Source of the DNA: Natronosalvus halobius
Lineage (GTDB): Archaea > Halobacteriota > Halobacteria > Halobacteriales > Natrialbaceae
Assembly (NCBI RefSeq): GCF_024138145.1
Contig: NZ_CP099997.1
Coordinates: 1,116,001 to 1,180,000 of the forward strand
DNA: 64,000 bases
Direction: 5' to 3'
The notes below the pieces were generated by a model, which did not search any database, was not told the DNA's origin, and worked only from the letters and a program-made list of their open reading frames with translations. How positions within the stretch are numbered: the first letter of the stretch is position 1; each line of letters begins with the position of its first letter. Shown piece after piece: positions 34,909 through 43,550 of this stretch. A program made the position numbers and the translations under genes.

Positions 34909-36735
34909 TTACCTGTCTAGCGTAACGGTGTTGTACTGCTGGCGGTGGCCGCCGAGCGGGCCGGTCTCCGGGATGTCGACGTGATCGTACCAGAACCGCT
35001 CGTTGAGGTTGTGGAACAGCGGCAGGAGGATCATGTCGTCGCGAACGGCCTCTTCGATCTCGACGTGCGCTTCGGCACGGATGTCCTCGTCGTCGGGCGA
35101 CGGGTTGTTCTCGATCGTCTCCCAGGCGTCCGCGGCTTTCTGCATCTCTTCGGAATCTTCTTCCTGCCAGTCGAGGTAGTATCCGTTCGCCTCTCCGGGC
35201 ATATTATCCGTGTTCGTGTTCTCCGGATTGAACCCGAAGTGACCGTAGGCAGGGTCGACCCAGCTCCAGATCCAGCCGAGCGAGTAGAAGCCGAGGTCGC
35301 CGTCTTCACCGCGGCTGATGAGCGTCCCGAACTCTGCAGTTTCGATCGAGAGATCGATGCCGAGGCCAGCGACCTTGTCTCGAGTAAGGGTCGCGAACTC
35401 CTGGAACGCCTCGTTTTCGTACGTCGTGATCGTCAGCTCGAACGGATCGTCCTCCGTGTAGCCGGCCTCCTCGAGGACCTGTCGGGCCGAATCACGGTCG
35501 GTCTCGTTGGCGCTGTAGGGCCACTCGTCGACGTAGCTGTTGTACTCGTCGTTTCCGGTGGGCCACATTCCAGGCGGGGTGAAGCTGTACGCTTCCTCAC
35601 CGCGCTCTTTGAACACGTTCTCGATCAACTCCGAGTGATCGGTGACGTAGGCGATGGCCTGGCGAACCGGCTTTGGCGTCTGGGCGGCGTTGAACGCCAC
35701 GTAGAAGGTACTCATCTCGGCGACGCCGAGGTAGTTGACTTCTTCCTCGTTCTCGAGCGGACCGTAGGTACCGACCTGGCGTCCCTGGTCGTCCTCTTCT
35801 GCGTCGATGTTGTCCGGCTCGTAGAACGGCGTCGGGATGCCGAACACGTCTGCGTTCTGCTCGTTGACGTACGTCCAGATGGCGTCGTCGTCCTCGAGAA
35901 TCTGCCAGTGAACACCGTCGACGGAGGCGGCTTCGCCGTGGTAGTCGTCGAAGGCGGCAACGCGTGCTTCCGTGCCTGGCTCCCACAGGTCGTACTCGAA
36001 CGGACCGGTTCCCACCATCACGTCGGTGGAAATGTCTTCCTGCGTGTATTCGGCGTCGTCGTAGCCCTCGATGTCGTCGACGAGGCCTTCCGGCATGGCC
36101 GCGAAGGAGTCGTACGCGAGGATGTCGAGTGCTGCGGGCTCGGGGTCGGCAATGGTCACCTCGAGCGTTCGGTCGTCGACGGCTTCGACGGCGAGGGAGT
36201 CAGGGGTGACGACGCCCTCGTCGTCCACTTCGGCCTCGATGCCGAGCATGTCGGTGACGAAGTTCGCGCGCTGACTCTCCTCGGACTCGGCGAGGCGGCG
36301 CCACGCGTATTTGAAGTCGGCAGCCGTGAGTTCGCTTCCGTCGTGGTACTGCGCTTCCTTGATCGTGAAGGTGTACGTGAGGAGGTCGTCGGAAATTTCG
36401 ACTTCCTCGGCGAGCTGATTCTCGACCTCGGCTTCACCATTGGGGTAGTGAGTCAGGTTCTCGTACACCTGGCCGATAATGATCCCGGACGCGGTGTCAG
36501 TCGACTGGATGGGGTCGAGGGACGACACCGTCGAGTTGATCAGCCGAAGATCGTTGTCGGACGCACTGCTGTCCTCGCCGTTTCCGTTTCCGTTTCCGTT
36601 CCCGTTTCCAGATTCGTTACCATTCCCTTCACCGTTGCCATCTCCTCCGAAGCACCCTGCGACTGCGGCAGTCGCGGCACCTGCACCAGTTGCCTTCAGG
36701 AAGGTGCGCCGTGAATAGGCGTTTTCGTTCGACAT
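34909..36735 (-). CDS. dppA: Oligopeptide ABC transporter substrate-binding lipoprotein DppA
   Basis: A 608-residue extracellular binding protein of SBP family 5. The Tat lipoprotein signal is 'SRRTFLKATGAGAATAAVAGC' with Cys28. A Gly/Asn linker made by GGAAAC-type hexamers follows (about residues 33-50), then the type II fold: 'INSTVSSLDPIQSTDTASGI', 'YHDGSELTAADFKYAWRRL' and 'AQTPKPVRQAIAYVTDHSEL'. The end 'VDIPETGPLGGHRQQYNTV' is typical. It has its own TATA box. It should bind peptides and hand them to DppBCDF. Confidence 0.93.
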   Translation of the reverse strand: MSNENAYSRRTFLKATGAGAATAAVAGCFGGDGNGEGNGNESGNGNGNGNGNGEDSSASDNDLRLINSTVSSLDPIQSTDTASGIIIGQVYENLTHYPNGEAEVENQLAEEVEISDDLLTYTFTIKEAQYHDGSELTAADFKYAWRRLAESEESQRANFVTDMLGIEAEVDDEGVVTPDSLAVEAVDDRTLEVTIADPEPAALDILAYDSFAAMPEGLVDDIEGYDDAEYTQEDISTDVMVGTGPFEYDLWEPGTEARVAAFDDYHGEAASVDGVHWQILEDDDAIWTYVNEQNADVFGIPTPFYEPDNIDAEEDDQGRQVGTYGPLENEEEVNYLGVAEMSTFYVAFNAAQTPKPVRQAIAYVTDHSELIENVFKERGEEAYSFTPPGMWPTGNDEYNSYVDEWPYSANETDRDSARQVLEEAGYTEDDPFELTITTYENEAFQEFATLTRDKVAGLGIDLSIETAEFGTLISRGEDGDLGFYSLGWIWSWVDPAYGHFGFNPENTNTDNMPGEANGYYLDWQEEDSEEMQKAADAWETIENNPSPDDEDIRAEAHVEIEEAVRDDMILLPLFHNLNERFWYDHVDIPETGPLGGHRQQYNTVTLDR

Positions 36736-36761
36736 TTCGGCTGATAAGATCCCTTCGAACC

Positions 36762-36769
36762 GTATAAAA
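36762..36769 (-). promoter_or_regulatory. TATA box of the dpp operon
   Basis: TTTTATAC on the minus strand, 27-34 bases before the dppA ATG at 36735. A clear archaeal TATA match with leaderless spacing. Confidence 0.65.
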
Positions 36770-37054
36770 TTTGCTGTCTCGTCTGAGCCGGTATGTCAAA
36801 CCAATAGATAGGCATACACACGCTTGAAAACCGAATTTACACAATAGTACGAATATCGAATCAAGGGGCACATATCACATATGGAATAGCATACCACAAT
36901 GCCAGCGTCGCTTAGATAACCCATTTCACGATCAGCCCTCGTTCAGACGTGAGTGGTGTAGATCCAGATTTTACAACTATTAGTAGTGAGAGCGTGCACA
37001 GGGGTGCCCGGCACAGGTAAGCACGCTTAAGCGTCGTGAGGAAAAGGCTCACGT
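36770..37054. other. Divergent intergenic region dppA-hisC
   Basis: About 320 bases separate the dppA and hisC starts. The sequence is clearly richer in A+T than the surrounding genes and holds the dppA TATA box at one end and GCTTAAGC (37025-37032), a possible hisC element 23-30 bases before its ATG, at the other. No gene is seen. Confidence 0.5.
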
Positions 37055-38206
37055 ATGCACCCGCGCGATCTGTCCGACCACGTCGCCTACCAGGCGGGTC
37101 GAGGCATCCAGGAGGTCGCCCGCGAACTCGGGCGCGATCCCTCGACGTTCGTCAAACTCGCCTCCAACGAGAACGCCCACGGCCCCTCCCCTGCGGCCGT
37201 CGCCGCCATCGAAGACGCCGCTGGAAGCGTGAGTTCCTACCCGAAGGCGGCTCACGCCGATCTCACCGCCGCCATCGCCGACCGCTGGGCCATCGCGGAC
37301 GATCAGATCTGGCTCGCAAACGGCGGCGACGGTGCCATCGACTACCTCTCGAGGGCGACCCTTGAGCCGGGTGACGACGTGCTCGTTCCCGCCCCGGGGT
37401 TCGCCTACTACGGCATGAGCGCTCGGTTCCACCACGGCGACGTTACCGAGTACGCCCTCGCGCGCGAAGACAACTTTTCACAGGACGCCGAGACGGTCCT
37501 CGAGGCCTACGACGGCGAACGAATCGTCTACCTCACCAGCCCGCACAACCCCTCGGGATCGACGATCGACCTGGAGGCCGTCGCGGAAATCGCTGACCGA
37601 ACGGACGAGGAGACGCTCGTCGTCCTGGACGAGGCCTACGGCGAGTTCGCCGACGTCGACAGCGCGGTCGCTTTGATCTCCGGTCGCGACGGGTTCGACG
37701 CCCGCGACGACGTCGCCGTTCTCCGGACGTTCTCGAAGGCGTACGGCCTGGCGGGCCTGCGGCTCGGATATGCAATCGTTCCGAACGCATGGGCGGACGC
37801 CTACGCCCGTGTGAACACCCCGTTTGCCGCGAGCGAACTCGCCTGTCGGGCCGGCCTGGCCGCCATCAATGACGACGAACACGTCGAGCGAACTGTTGCG
37901 ACCGTCGCCGAGGCTCGAGCGACCATGCGCGAGGAAATCGATGCACACGTCTGGCCGAGCGACGGGAATTTCGTCCTCGTCGACGTCGGGGAGGCGACAA
38001 CGGTTGCCGAGGCGATGCAAGAACGGGGCGTGATCGTCCGCGACTGTACGAGTTTCGGGCTCCCGGGGTGCATCCGTATTACCTGCGGCACGCCGTCCGA
38101 AACCGATCGAGCTGTCGAGACGCTCAACGAGGTGCTCGAGGACCGAGGGCACCAGCGCGAACTCGGCCCCGACGGCGGAACCCAAACCGAGGTGAACGGC
38201 GCGTGA
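37055..38206 (+). CDS. hisC: Histidinol-phosphate aminotransferase
   Basis: A 383-residue PLP enzyme that converts imidazole-acetol phosphate and glutamate to histidinol phosphate in histidine synthesis. Fold type I motifs: 'KLASNENAHGPSPAAVAAI', 'LANGGDGAIDYLSRA', 'LTSPHNPSGSTIDLEA', 'VVLDEAYGEF' and the PLP-binding Lys228 in 'RTFSKAYGLAGLRLGYAI'. The C-terminal Arg region 'CIRITCGTPSETDRAV' binds the phosphate/carboxylate. First gene of a three-gene run, overlapping the kinase by 4 bases; no other his gene is nearby. Confidence 0.93.
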   Translation: MHPRDLSDHVAYQAGRGIQEVARELGRDPSTFVKLASNENAHGPSPAAVAAIEDAAGSVSSYPKAAHADLTAAIADRWAIADDQIWLANGGDGAIDYLSRATLEPGDDVLVPAPGFAYYGMSARFHHGDVTEYALAREDNFSQDAETVLEAYDGERIVYLTSPHNPSGSTIDLEAVAEIADRTDEETLVVLDEAYGEFADVDSAVALISGRDGFDARDDVAVLRTFSKAYGLAGLRLGYAIVPNAWADAYARVNTPFAASELACRAGLAAINDDEHVERTVATVAEARATMREEIDAHVWPSDGNFVLVDVGEATTVAEAMQERGVIVRDCTSFGLPGCIRITCGTPSETDRAVETLNEVLEDRGHQRELGPDGGTQTEVNGA

Positions 38207-38769
38207 GGGTCGCGATCACCGGCACCCCGGGGACGGGAAAGACAACGGCGACGACAATCCTCGAGGATCGACTCGATGACTGCCACGAGCACCAACTCGA
38301 TGACCGCCACGAGGTTCGACTCGAGGACTACGACGTGATCCACCTCAACGACCTCCTCGAACGCGAGGGGCTATACACGACCGTCGACGAAGCGCGCGAC
38401 AGCAAGGTCGCCGACCTGGATGCGCTCGAGGCGCGACTTGCAGACCGGGATGACGTCCTGATCGAGTCGCACCTCGCCCATCACCTGCCAGCGAATCGCA
38501 TTGCCGTCTTGCGGTGTGCTCCCCAGACACTCGAGGAACGACTGCGCGAGCGCGGAGAACGTGCGAACAAAGCTCGCGAGAACGCAGAAAGCGAGGCGCT
38601 CGACGTCATCCTCTCGGAGGCCGTCGACCGCCACGGCCTCGAGTCCGTCTACGAAATCGACACGACCGACCGCGAGCCGGAGGCGGTCGCCGACGAACTC
38701 GAGGCCGTCGTCCACGGTACGCGAGCACCGAGCGCCGGCGATGTCGATTTCGTGGGGTACCTGGCATGA
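38203..38769 (+). CDS. Fap7/adenylate-kinase-type P-loop kinase
   Basis: A 188-residue NMP-kinase-like protein of the Fap7/AK6 family, which in eukaryotes and archaea helps mature the small ribosomal subunit and has adenylate kinase or ATPase activity. The P-loop is 'ITGTPGTGKTTATTIL' at the very start, 'VIHLNDLLEREGLYTTVDEA' follows as the NMP-binding part, then 'VLIESHLAHHLPANRIAVLR' and the lid region 'LEERLRERGERANKARENAE'. The start is GTG 38203, overlapping hisC by 4 bases. A His/Asp-rich insert of about 20 residues near residue 25 is unusual for the family. Confidence 0.86.
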   Translation: MRVAITGTPGTGKTTATTILEDRLDDCHEHQLDDRHEVRLEDYDVIHLNDLLEREGLYTTVDEARDSKVADLDALEARLADRDDVLIESHLAHHLPANRIAVLRCAPQTLEERLRERGERANKARENAESEALDVILSEAVDRHGLESVYEIDTTDREPEAVADELEAVVHGTRAPSAGDVDFVGYLA

Positions 38770-39380
38770 CCCTCGATAAGTTCCGACCGTACGTCTCGAG
38801 GTTCCTGGATCCGTTCGTCCGTGGGTTCGACCGGATCGGGATGTCCCCCGACGGCGTGAGCGTGATCGCCGGGTTCGTGGCGATCGCCGCCGGTCTAGCG
38901 TTTTACCTCGGCGGGGTCGCTCACCCCGTCTGGTACGCCGTCGGCGCGGCACTCGTCTTCCTCAACGGCTGGTTCGACATCATCGACGGCGCGCTCGCTC
39001 GAGCACAGGGCGTCTCCTCCCCAGCGGGGGACCTGCTCGATCACGTCCTGGACCGGTATGCAGACATCGTGATCATCGGCGGGCTCGCCGCCGGCGTCGG
39101 TGACTACTGGTTGGGCTTTCTGGCGGTTACGGGTGTCGTCATGACCTCCTACCTGGGCACTCAGGCCCAGGCGGTGGGTCTCGACCGGGTCTACGGTGGG
39201 CTCGTCGGCCGCGCCGACCGACTAGCGATTATCGGAATCGTCGGCTTCCTCGCGTATCCGCTCGAGTCGTTCGACGCCGGCGGCCTCTCGCTCGTCGGCT
39301 GGCTGCTCGTCTTCCTCGCCGTCGTCGGCCACCTGACGGCGCTCCAGCGGTTCTTTTACTCCTGGAGTGCGCTCGAGTAG
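38766..39380 (+). CDS. CDP-alcohol phosphatidyltransferase (archaetidylinositol-phosphate-synthase type)
   Basis: A 204-residue integral membrane enzyme that transfers a phospho-lipid group from CDP-archaeol to an alcohol (probably inositol phosphate or glycerol phosphate). The family signature D-x2-D-G-x2-A-R-x8-G-x3-D-x3-D is complete as 'DIIDGALARAQGVSSPAGDL' continuing to 'LDHVLDRYAD'. Six hydrophobic segments can be traced. It starts with ATG inside the kinase stop. The head-group cannot be fixed by sequence reading alone. Confidence 0.87.
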   Translation: MTLDKFRPYVSRFLDPFVRGFDRIGMSPDGVSVIAGFVAIAAGLAFYLGGVAHPVWYAVGAALVFLNGWFDIIDGALARAQGVSSPAGDLLDHVLDRYADIVIIGGLAAGVGDYWLGFLAVTGVVMTSYLGTQAQAVGLDRVYGGLVGRADRLAIIGIVGFLAYPLESFDAGGLSLVGWLLVFLAVVGHLTALQRFFYSWSALE

Positions 39381-39517
39381 CGCCGACTTCGAGGGACTTC
39401 TGGTGGTCTTCCCGTCATCTTTTCGTCAGATTTTCGTCGTGCTCCCGCCATCTTCCCGTCTCCAGGAGTCCGTGGCCTCGTTCGATACACGACCCGTCCA
39501 GGCCGCCGGCGCCGTAC

Positions 39518-39525
39518 CCTTTATC
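39518..39525 (+). promoter_or_regulatory. TATA-like element of the MBF1 gene
   Basis: CTTTATCA-like box (39518-39525), 25-32 bases before the ATG at 39550. It supports that start; the longer frame from 39367 is not needed. Confidence 0.45.
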
Positions 39526-39549
39526 ACGCGTGGTGCGTTAGACCCGATC

Positions 39550-40095
39550 ATGGTTCAGTGCGAGATGTGTGGCGCCGAGACGTCGTCCCCGAAGACCATC
39601 AAAGTCGAAGGCGCGAAGCTGGACGTGTGTTCGAACTGTACCGACTTCGGCACCGAGGTGAAGACAGCCTCCGCTTCGAGCACGTCGACGAAGTACTCGA
39701 CGGGCTCCGGGTCGGGGTCGGGGTCGGGCTCTGGATCCGGCGGCGGTACCTCGAGCGGCGGTCGCTCCTCGGGGTCCGGTGGCTCGCGTCGTCGCGACAT
39801 GTTCGACGAGATGGACGAGATCGTCACCGACTACGACGACCGTATTCGTCGGGCGAGAGAGAAGAAGGACCTCAGTCAGTCCGACCTCGCGAACGAACTC
39901 AACGAGAAGGCGAGTCTGATCCGCAAACTCGAGCGCGGGGATACCTTGCCCAGCGACCGCGTCCAGAGCAAACTCGAGCGATTCCTCGAAATCAGCCTCA
40001 CCGGTGGATCCGGGTCGAGCGAGGACAGTGACTGGGATGGTGGCTCCTCGAGCGGGAGTTACACGCTCGGTGACGTCGTCAAGCGCAAGGATTGA
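39550..40095 (+). CDS. Multiprotein bridging factor 1-type zinc ribbon/HTH protein
   Basis: A 181-residue archaeal MBF1 relative. An N-terminal zinc ribbon ('CEMCGAETSSPKTIKVEGAK' then 'CSNCTDFG') is joined by a Gly/Ser-repeat linker (about residues 57-85, made by GGGTCG-type hexamers) to a Cro-like helix-turn-helix ('IRRAREKKDLSQSDLANELN', then 'ASLIRKLERGDTLPSDRVQS'). Archaeal MBF1 associates with the ribosome and affects translation. A second Gly/Ser/Asp tail precedes 'YTLGDVVKRKD'. It stands alone after the lipid-enzyme gene. Confidence 0.9.
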   Translation: MVQCEMCGAETSSPKTIKVEGAKLDVCSNCTDFGTEVKTASASSTSTKYSTGSGSGSGSGSGSGGGTSSGGRSSGSGGSRRRDMFDEMDEIVTDYDDRIRRAREKKDLSQSDLANELNEKASLIRKLERGDTLPSDRVQSKLERFLEISLTGGSGSSEDSDWDGGSSSGSYTLGDVVKRKD

Positions 40096-40138
40096 TCGTC
40101 GCCCGACCAGCGGTTCCTTTCCTGGACGCCCGTGCTGC

Positions 40139-41122
40139 TCACCGCGACCCGGTGTCCACTCGAGGATCGAGGAGTGAGTACGCCAGGTCCTGAACGACGT
40201 TGCCGACGATGCCGAAGGCGACGATGACGACCGTCACGCCCATCATGACGGGGAGGTCGCGCGCCCAGACGGCGTTGTAGAAGAGCGAGCCAAGCCCCCC
40301 GATGCCAAAGACCGCTTCGATGATGATCACCGAAATCGCGAGCAGTGCGAGCGTCTCGGCGAACACGAGCGAGAGCAACGGGATCGCCGCGTTTCGTAAC
40401 ACGTGTCTGGCGACGTCGAGCCGTCCACCGCCTTTCGCGCGAACGAGTTTGGTGAGGTCCGCGGTGTAGTACTGGCGGGCGTACGCTCGAGCGTAGCTGA
40501 CGATTGCAGCGAGTAGCGTCGTCGTCACCAGGACGACCGGAAGCACGCGCCCGTAGAGAAACGGTAACTCGGTCTCGACGATCCAGTTGAACTCGCTTCC
40601 CCACCTGAAGGTAGCGCCGGCAGTCGCGGACGCGCTCAGGATGAGGAAGCCGGCCCAGAAGTTCGGGATCGCAAACAGCAGGTACACGATTCCCATGGCT
40701 CCGTTGCCGCGAATCGAGCGCACGTTCATGGCGGCGTAGACGCCGACTGCCAGCCCGAGCGTCGTCGCCAGCACGATTGCCGGGACGACGTACAGCGCCG
40801 TCTCGAGGGTGGCCTCGCGGACCAGCGGAAACACGGCCTCGCCGCTCTGGAAGGAATTGCCCCACTCCAGGGTGATCATGTTTCCCATCCAGTCGACGTA
40901 CTGCTCGGTGAGCGGTCTGTCGAGCCCTCGGTTGGCGAGGTACGACTGGCGAATAGACTCGAGTTCGTCGGGGTCAGCACCGCCGTAGGCCGCGAGCGCG
41001 AGTCGTCTGTCGAGCACCCAGTCTTCGGTCGCGGCGAACAGTGCGAACATCACCGTGAGCACGGCCCAGGCGGCAATCGCCCCCAGCGCGAGACGCTGAG
41101 CCAGAATTCGCCCCAATCTCAC
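40139..41122 (-). CDS. Oligopeptide-type ABC permease (DppB-like), second system
   Basis: A 327-residue permease with GTG start at 41122. DppB layout: N-terminal helix ('ALGAIAAWAVLTVMFALFAA'), extracytoplasmic region 'ADPDELESIRQSYLANRGLD', then helices with the coupling loop 'LVRAKGGGRLDVARHVLRNA' and the closing 'GNVVQDLAYSLLDPRVDT'. It is read divergently from the DppC-type gene at 41273, with 150 bases between. In most systems dppB and dppC are neighbours in one operon, so the split is unusual. No binding-protein gene accompanies it. Confidence 0.9.
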   Translation of the reverse strand: MRLGRILAQRLALGAIAAWAVLTVMFALFAATEDWVLDRRLALAAYGGADPDELESIRQSYLANRGLDRPLTEQYVDWMGNMITLEWGNSFQSGEAVFPLVREATLETALYVVPAIVLATTLGLAVGVYAAMNVRSIRGNGAMGIVYLLFAIPNFWAGFLILSASATAGATFRWGSEFNWIVETELPFLYGRVLPVVLVTTTLLAAIVSYARAYARQYYTADLTKLVRAKGGGRLDVARHVLRNAAIPLLSLVFAETLALLAISVIIIEAVFGIGGLGSLFYNAVWARDLPVMMGVTVVIVAFGIVGNVVQDLAYSLLDPRVDTGSR

Positions 41123-41234
41123 CGGTGATCACCTGCGAGTGGCATAGACGTGACGACGAGATCGCGAATCACGAGTACAGCACACGTGTCAGCCAGGGAT
41201 ATATGAGTGTTGCGATTGTGACGGAACAGAAACA

Positions 41235-41240
41235 CTTATT
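41235..41240 (+). promoter_or_regulatory. TATA-like element of the second peptide-transporter operon
   Basis: CTTATT in AACACTTATTCG, 33-38 bases before ATG 41273. It may drive the permease-ATPase-ATPase operon. The 150-base region also starts the opposite permease gene. Confidence 0.4.
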
Positions 41241-41272
41241 CGCAGAGGCGACAGGTTCCTGCACGACTCGCA

Positions 41273-42511
41273 ATGACGGAATCGGGATCGAACGGCCCCT
41301 CCAGAGACGATCCAACGGGGCAGGCGGACGTCGCGGCGCTCGAACAGATCGACTGGGATCGGGTCGACTCGGCGTCGCGTCGGTTTTCGCTCGAACGAAT
41401 CGCGCTCGTTGTCGGCGTGCTCGCGGTTGGACTGGCCTACCTCTACTACCGATGGAAGGACAGCATCTTTCTCGTCGCTCGATGGTACGTCGGTCCCGAG
41501 GACTGGCTGCTGTTGCTCGCGCTGGTCGTGGTCGTCGCCTACGGCGCCGTCCCGATGATCGTCGACCCGTCGCACGGCCATCGACTCCTCGCTCGGCTTC
41601 GGCGACGGTGGGCGACGGTTGCCAGCCTCGTGGTTCTCGGTGCCGTCGTCCTCACGGCGTTCTACGCGATGATAACGGGGCTCCAGCCCCGATTGACGCT
41701 CGAATCGGGGACGGCTGGAACCGACAAACTCCAGCCACCGGTCGGCTTCAGCGGTTCCTACCTGGAGACGGGACAGGACTGCGTCGGTTCGGTTACCGGT
41801 GACTCGGTCTACGACCAGCAGTGTCACGGGAGCTGGGAGTACGTGCTCGGAACCGACCGCTGGGGGTACGAGATGGTCGACCTCCTCGTGGTCGGCGCTC
41901 GACCCGTGGCCTACGCCGTGCTCGTTACGGTCGGCATTATCGTCCCGCTGGCGACGATCGTCGGTCTCGTCGCGGGGTACTACGGCGGCTCCGTCGACGA
42001 CCTCCTGATGAGCTACGTCGACGTCCAGCTCAGCATCCCGGCGATCGTCATCTACATGATCGCGTACCTGTTCATCGGGGACTCGTTTTTCGTCCTGCTC
42101 GCCGCATTCGGCCTGCTTTCGTGGGGCGGGATCGCCCGGATCGTCCGGAGCGAGACGCTGCAGCGACGCGAGGAGGGATACGTTCTCGCCGCCAGAGTGC
42201 TCGGCGCCTCGAGGCCGTACGTTTTGCGTCGACACGTCCTGCCGAACATCACCAACAGCGTGATCCCGGCGGCGTTCCACCTGATGGCCGTGCTCGTCCT
42301 GACCGAGGCCGCACTCGCGTTCCTCGGCTTCCACGCCACGTTCCAGTCGTGGGGCATGACGATGGGTGAGGGGCTGTTCAGGGCAGCCCCGCTCGACACG
42401 TGGTGGGTCTCGACGCTCCCAGCCATCGCCCTGGGACTGACCGTCGCGGCGTTCAAGGTGGCCGGCGACGGACTGCGAGACGCGCTCGATCCACGAGGGA
42501 CTCATGACTGA
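41273..42511 (+). CDS. Oligopeptide-type ABC permease (DppC-like), second system
   Basis: A 412-residue permease, longer than usual by an N-terminal polar part of about 45 residues and extra hydrophobic segments near residues 45-65 and 80-97 and 113-133. The DppC core lies in the last 230 residues: 'YAVLVTVGIIVPLATIVGLV', the coupling loop 'ARVLGASRPYVLRRHVLPNI' and 'AALAFLGFHATFQSWGMTMG'. The pair 'DCVGSVTGDSVYDQQCHGSW' in the external loop has two Cys that could form a disulfide. Overlaps the next ATPase gene by 8 bases. Confidence 0.9.
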   Translation: MTESGSNGPSRDDPTGQADVAALEQIDWDRVDSASRRFSLERIALVVGVLAVGLAYLYYRWKDSIFLVARWYVGPEDWLLLLALVVVVAYGAVPMIVDPSHGHRLLARLRRRWATVASLVVLGAVVLTAFYAMITGLQPRLTLESGTAGTDKLQPPVGFSGSYLETGQDCVGSVTGDSVYDQQCHGSWEYVLGTDRWGYEMVDLLVVGARPVAYAVLVTVGIIVPLATIVGLVAGYYGGSVDDLLMSYVDVQLSIPAIVIYMIAYLFIGDSFFVLLAAFGLLSWGGIARIVRSETLQRREEGYVLAARVLGASRPYVLRRHVLPNITNSVIPAAFHLMAVLVLTEAALAFLGFHATFQSWGMTMGEGLFRAAPLDTWWVSTLPAIALGLTVAAFKVAGDGLRDALDPRGTHD

Positions 42512-43550
42512 CACGGACCCACTGCTCTCCGTCGACGACCTGCACGCCCACATCGCGACCGCCGCCGGTCCCGTTCGGGCCGTCGACGGCGTGAACTTCG
42601 ACGTCCAGGCGGGAGAAACCGTCTGCCTCGTCGGCGAGAGCGGGAGCGGGAAGACGCTGACCTGCGATTCGATCACCGGCCTGGTCTCGAGTTCGCAGGT
42701 CGACGTCTCCGGCTCGGTGACGTTCGAGGGCGAGGAGTTGCTCTCGGCCGACGAAAGCCTACTTCGATCGATCCGCGGCAACCGGATCGCGTACCTCTTC
42801 CAGAACGCCCAGAACGCGCTGGATCCGGTGTACACCGTTGGCGATCAGCTCGTCGAAGCGATCACGTTCCACCGGGACGTCAGCGACGAGTATGCACGGG
42901 GGCGAGCGATCAACCTCCTACAGACCGTCGGCCTCTCGCGACCGGCGGATCGGCTCGACGCCTACCCGCACGAGTTTTCCGACGGGATGCGCCAGCGCGT
43001 CCTGATCGCCATCGCCCTGGCCGCCGAGCCTGACCTGCTCATTGCCGACGAACCGACCTCCGCGCTGGACGTCACGATCCAGTCTCGGATCATCGACCTG
43101 ATCGACGACATCCGACGAGAGCGGGAACTGACGCTGTTGCTCGTCACCCACGATCTCAGGGTCGTGGCCTCGCTGGCCGACCGCGTCGTCGTCATGTACG
43201 CCGGGAACGCCGTCGAGAGCGGCCCGGTCGAAGCCGTCCTGGAGCGACCAGGACACCCCTACACCCAGTCGTTATTCCGGAGTTTCATCGGCCAGGGTGG
43301 AACGGACGGGCCGGATCGCCGTACTGATACCGTCGACCGGGACGACTCAATCCCGTCGGACGGCTGTCGCTTCCGTCGGGAGTGCCCACACGCCGTCGAG
43401 GCGTGTCGAGTCGACGAACCGCCGTTCGAACCGGTCGACGGCGTGGACGCCCACCGCGCGGCGTGTATCTACCACGGCGACCGAAAAGACGCGAGGACGG
43501 TCCTCGACACCGCTCCAGAACTCGGCGTCGGCGGGGTTGACCGACGATGA
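42504..43550 (+). CDS. Oligopeptide-type ABC ATPase (DppD-like), second system
   Basis: A 348-residue ATPase of normal size. Walker A 'GESGSGKTLTCDSITGL', Q-loop 'IAYLFQNAQNALDPVYTVG', a signature variant 'FSDGMRQRVLIAIAL' (Asp in place of the second Gly of FSGG), Walker B 'LLIADEPTSALDVT'. The C-terminal domain has 'GCRFRRECPHAVEACRVDEP' and a last Cys in 'HRAACIYHGD'. The distance Walker A to Q-loop is the normal one, unlike in the first system's DppD. It overlaps both neighbours (8 and 4 bases). Confidence 0.92.
   Translation: MTDTDPLLSVDDLHAHIATAAGPVRAVDGVNFDVQAGETVCLVGESGSGKTLTCDSITGLVSSSQVDVSGSVTFEGEELLSADESLLRSIRGNRIAYLFQNAQNALDPVYTVGDQLVEAITFHRDVSDEYARGRAINLLQTVGLSRPADRLDAYPHEFSDGMRQRVLIAIALAAEPDLLIADEPTSALDVTIQSRIIDLIDDIRRERELTLLLVTHDLRVVASLADRVVVMYAGNAVESGPVEAVLERPGHPYTQSLFRSFIGQGGTDGPDRRTDTVDRDDSIPSDGCRFRRECPHAVEACRVDEPPFEPVDGVDAHRAACIYHGDRKDARTVLDTAPELGVGGVDRR

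Noticed and set aside
34945-36714. Very long plus-strand frame opposite dppA
   Set aside because: dppA has a clear Tat lipobox and SBP fold; the opposite frame has no motif and is a codon-bias mirror.
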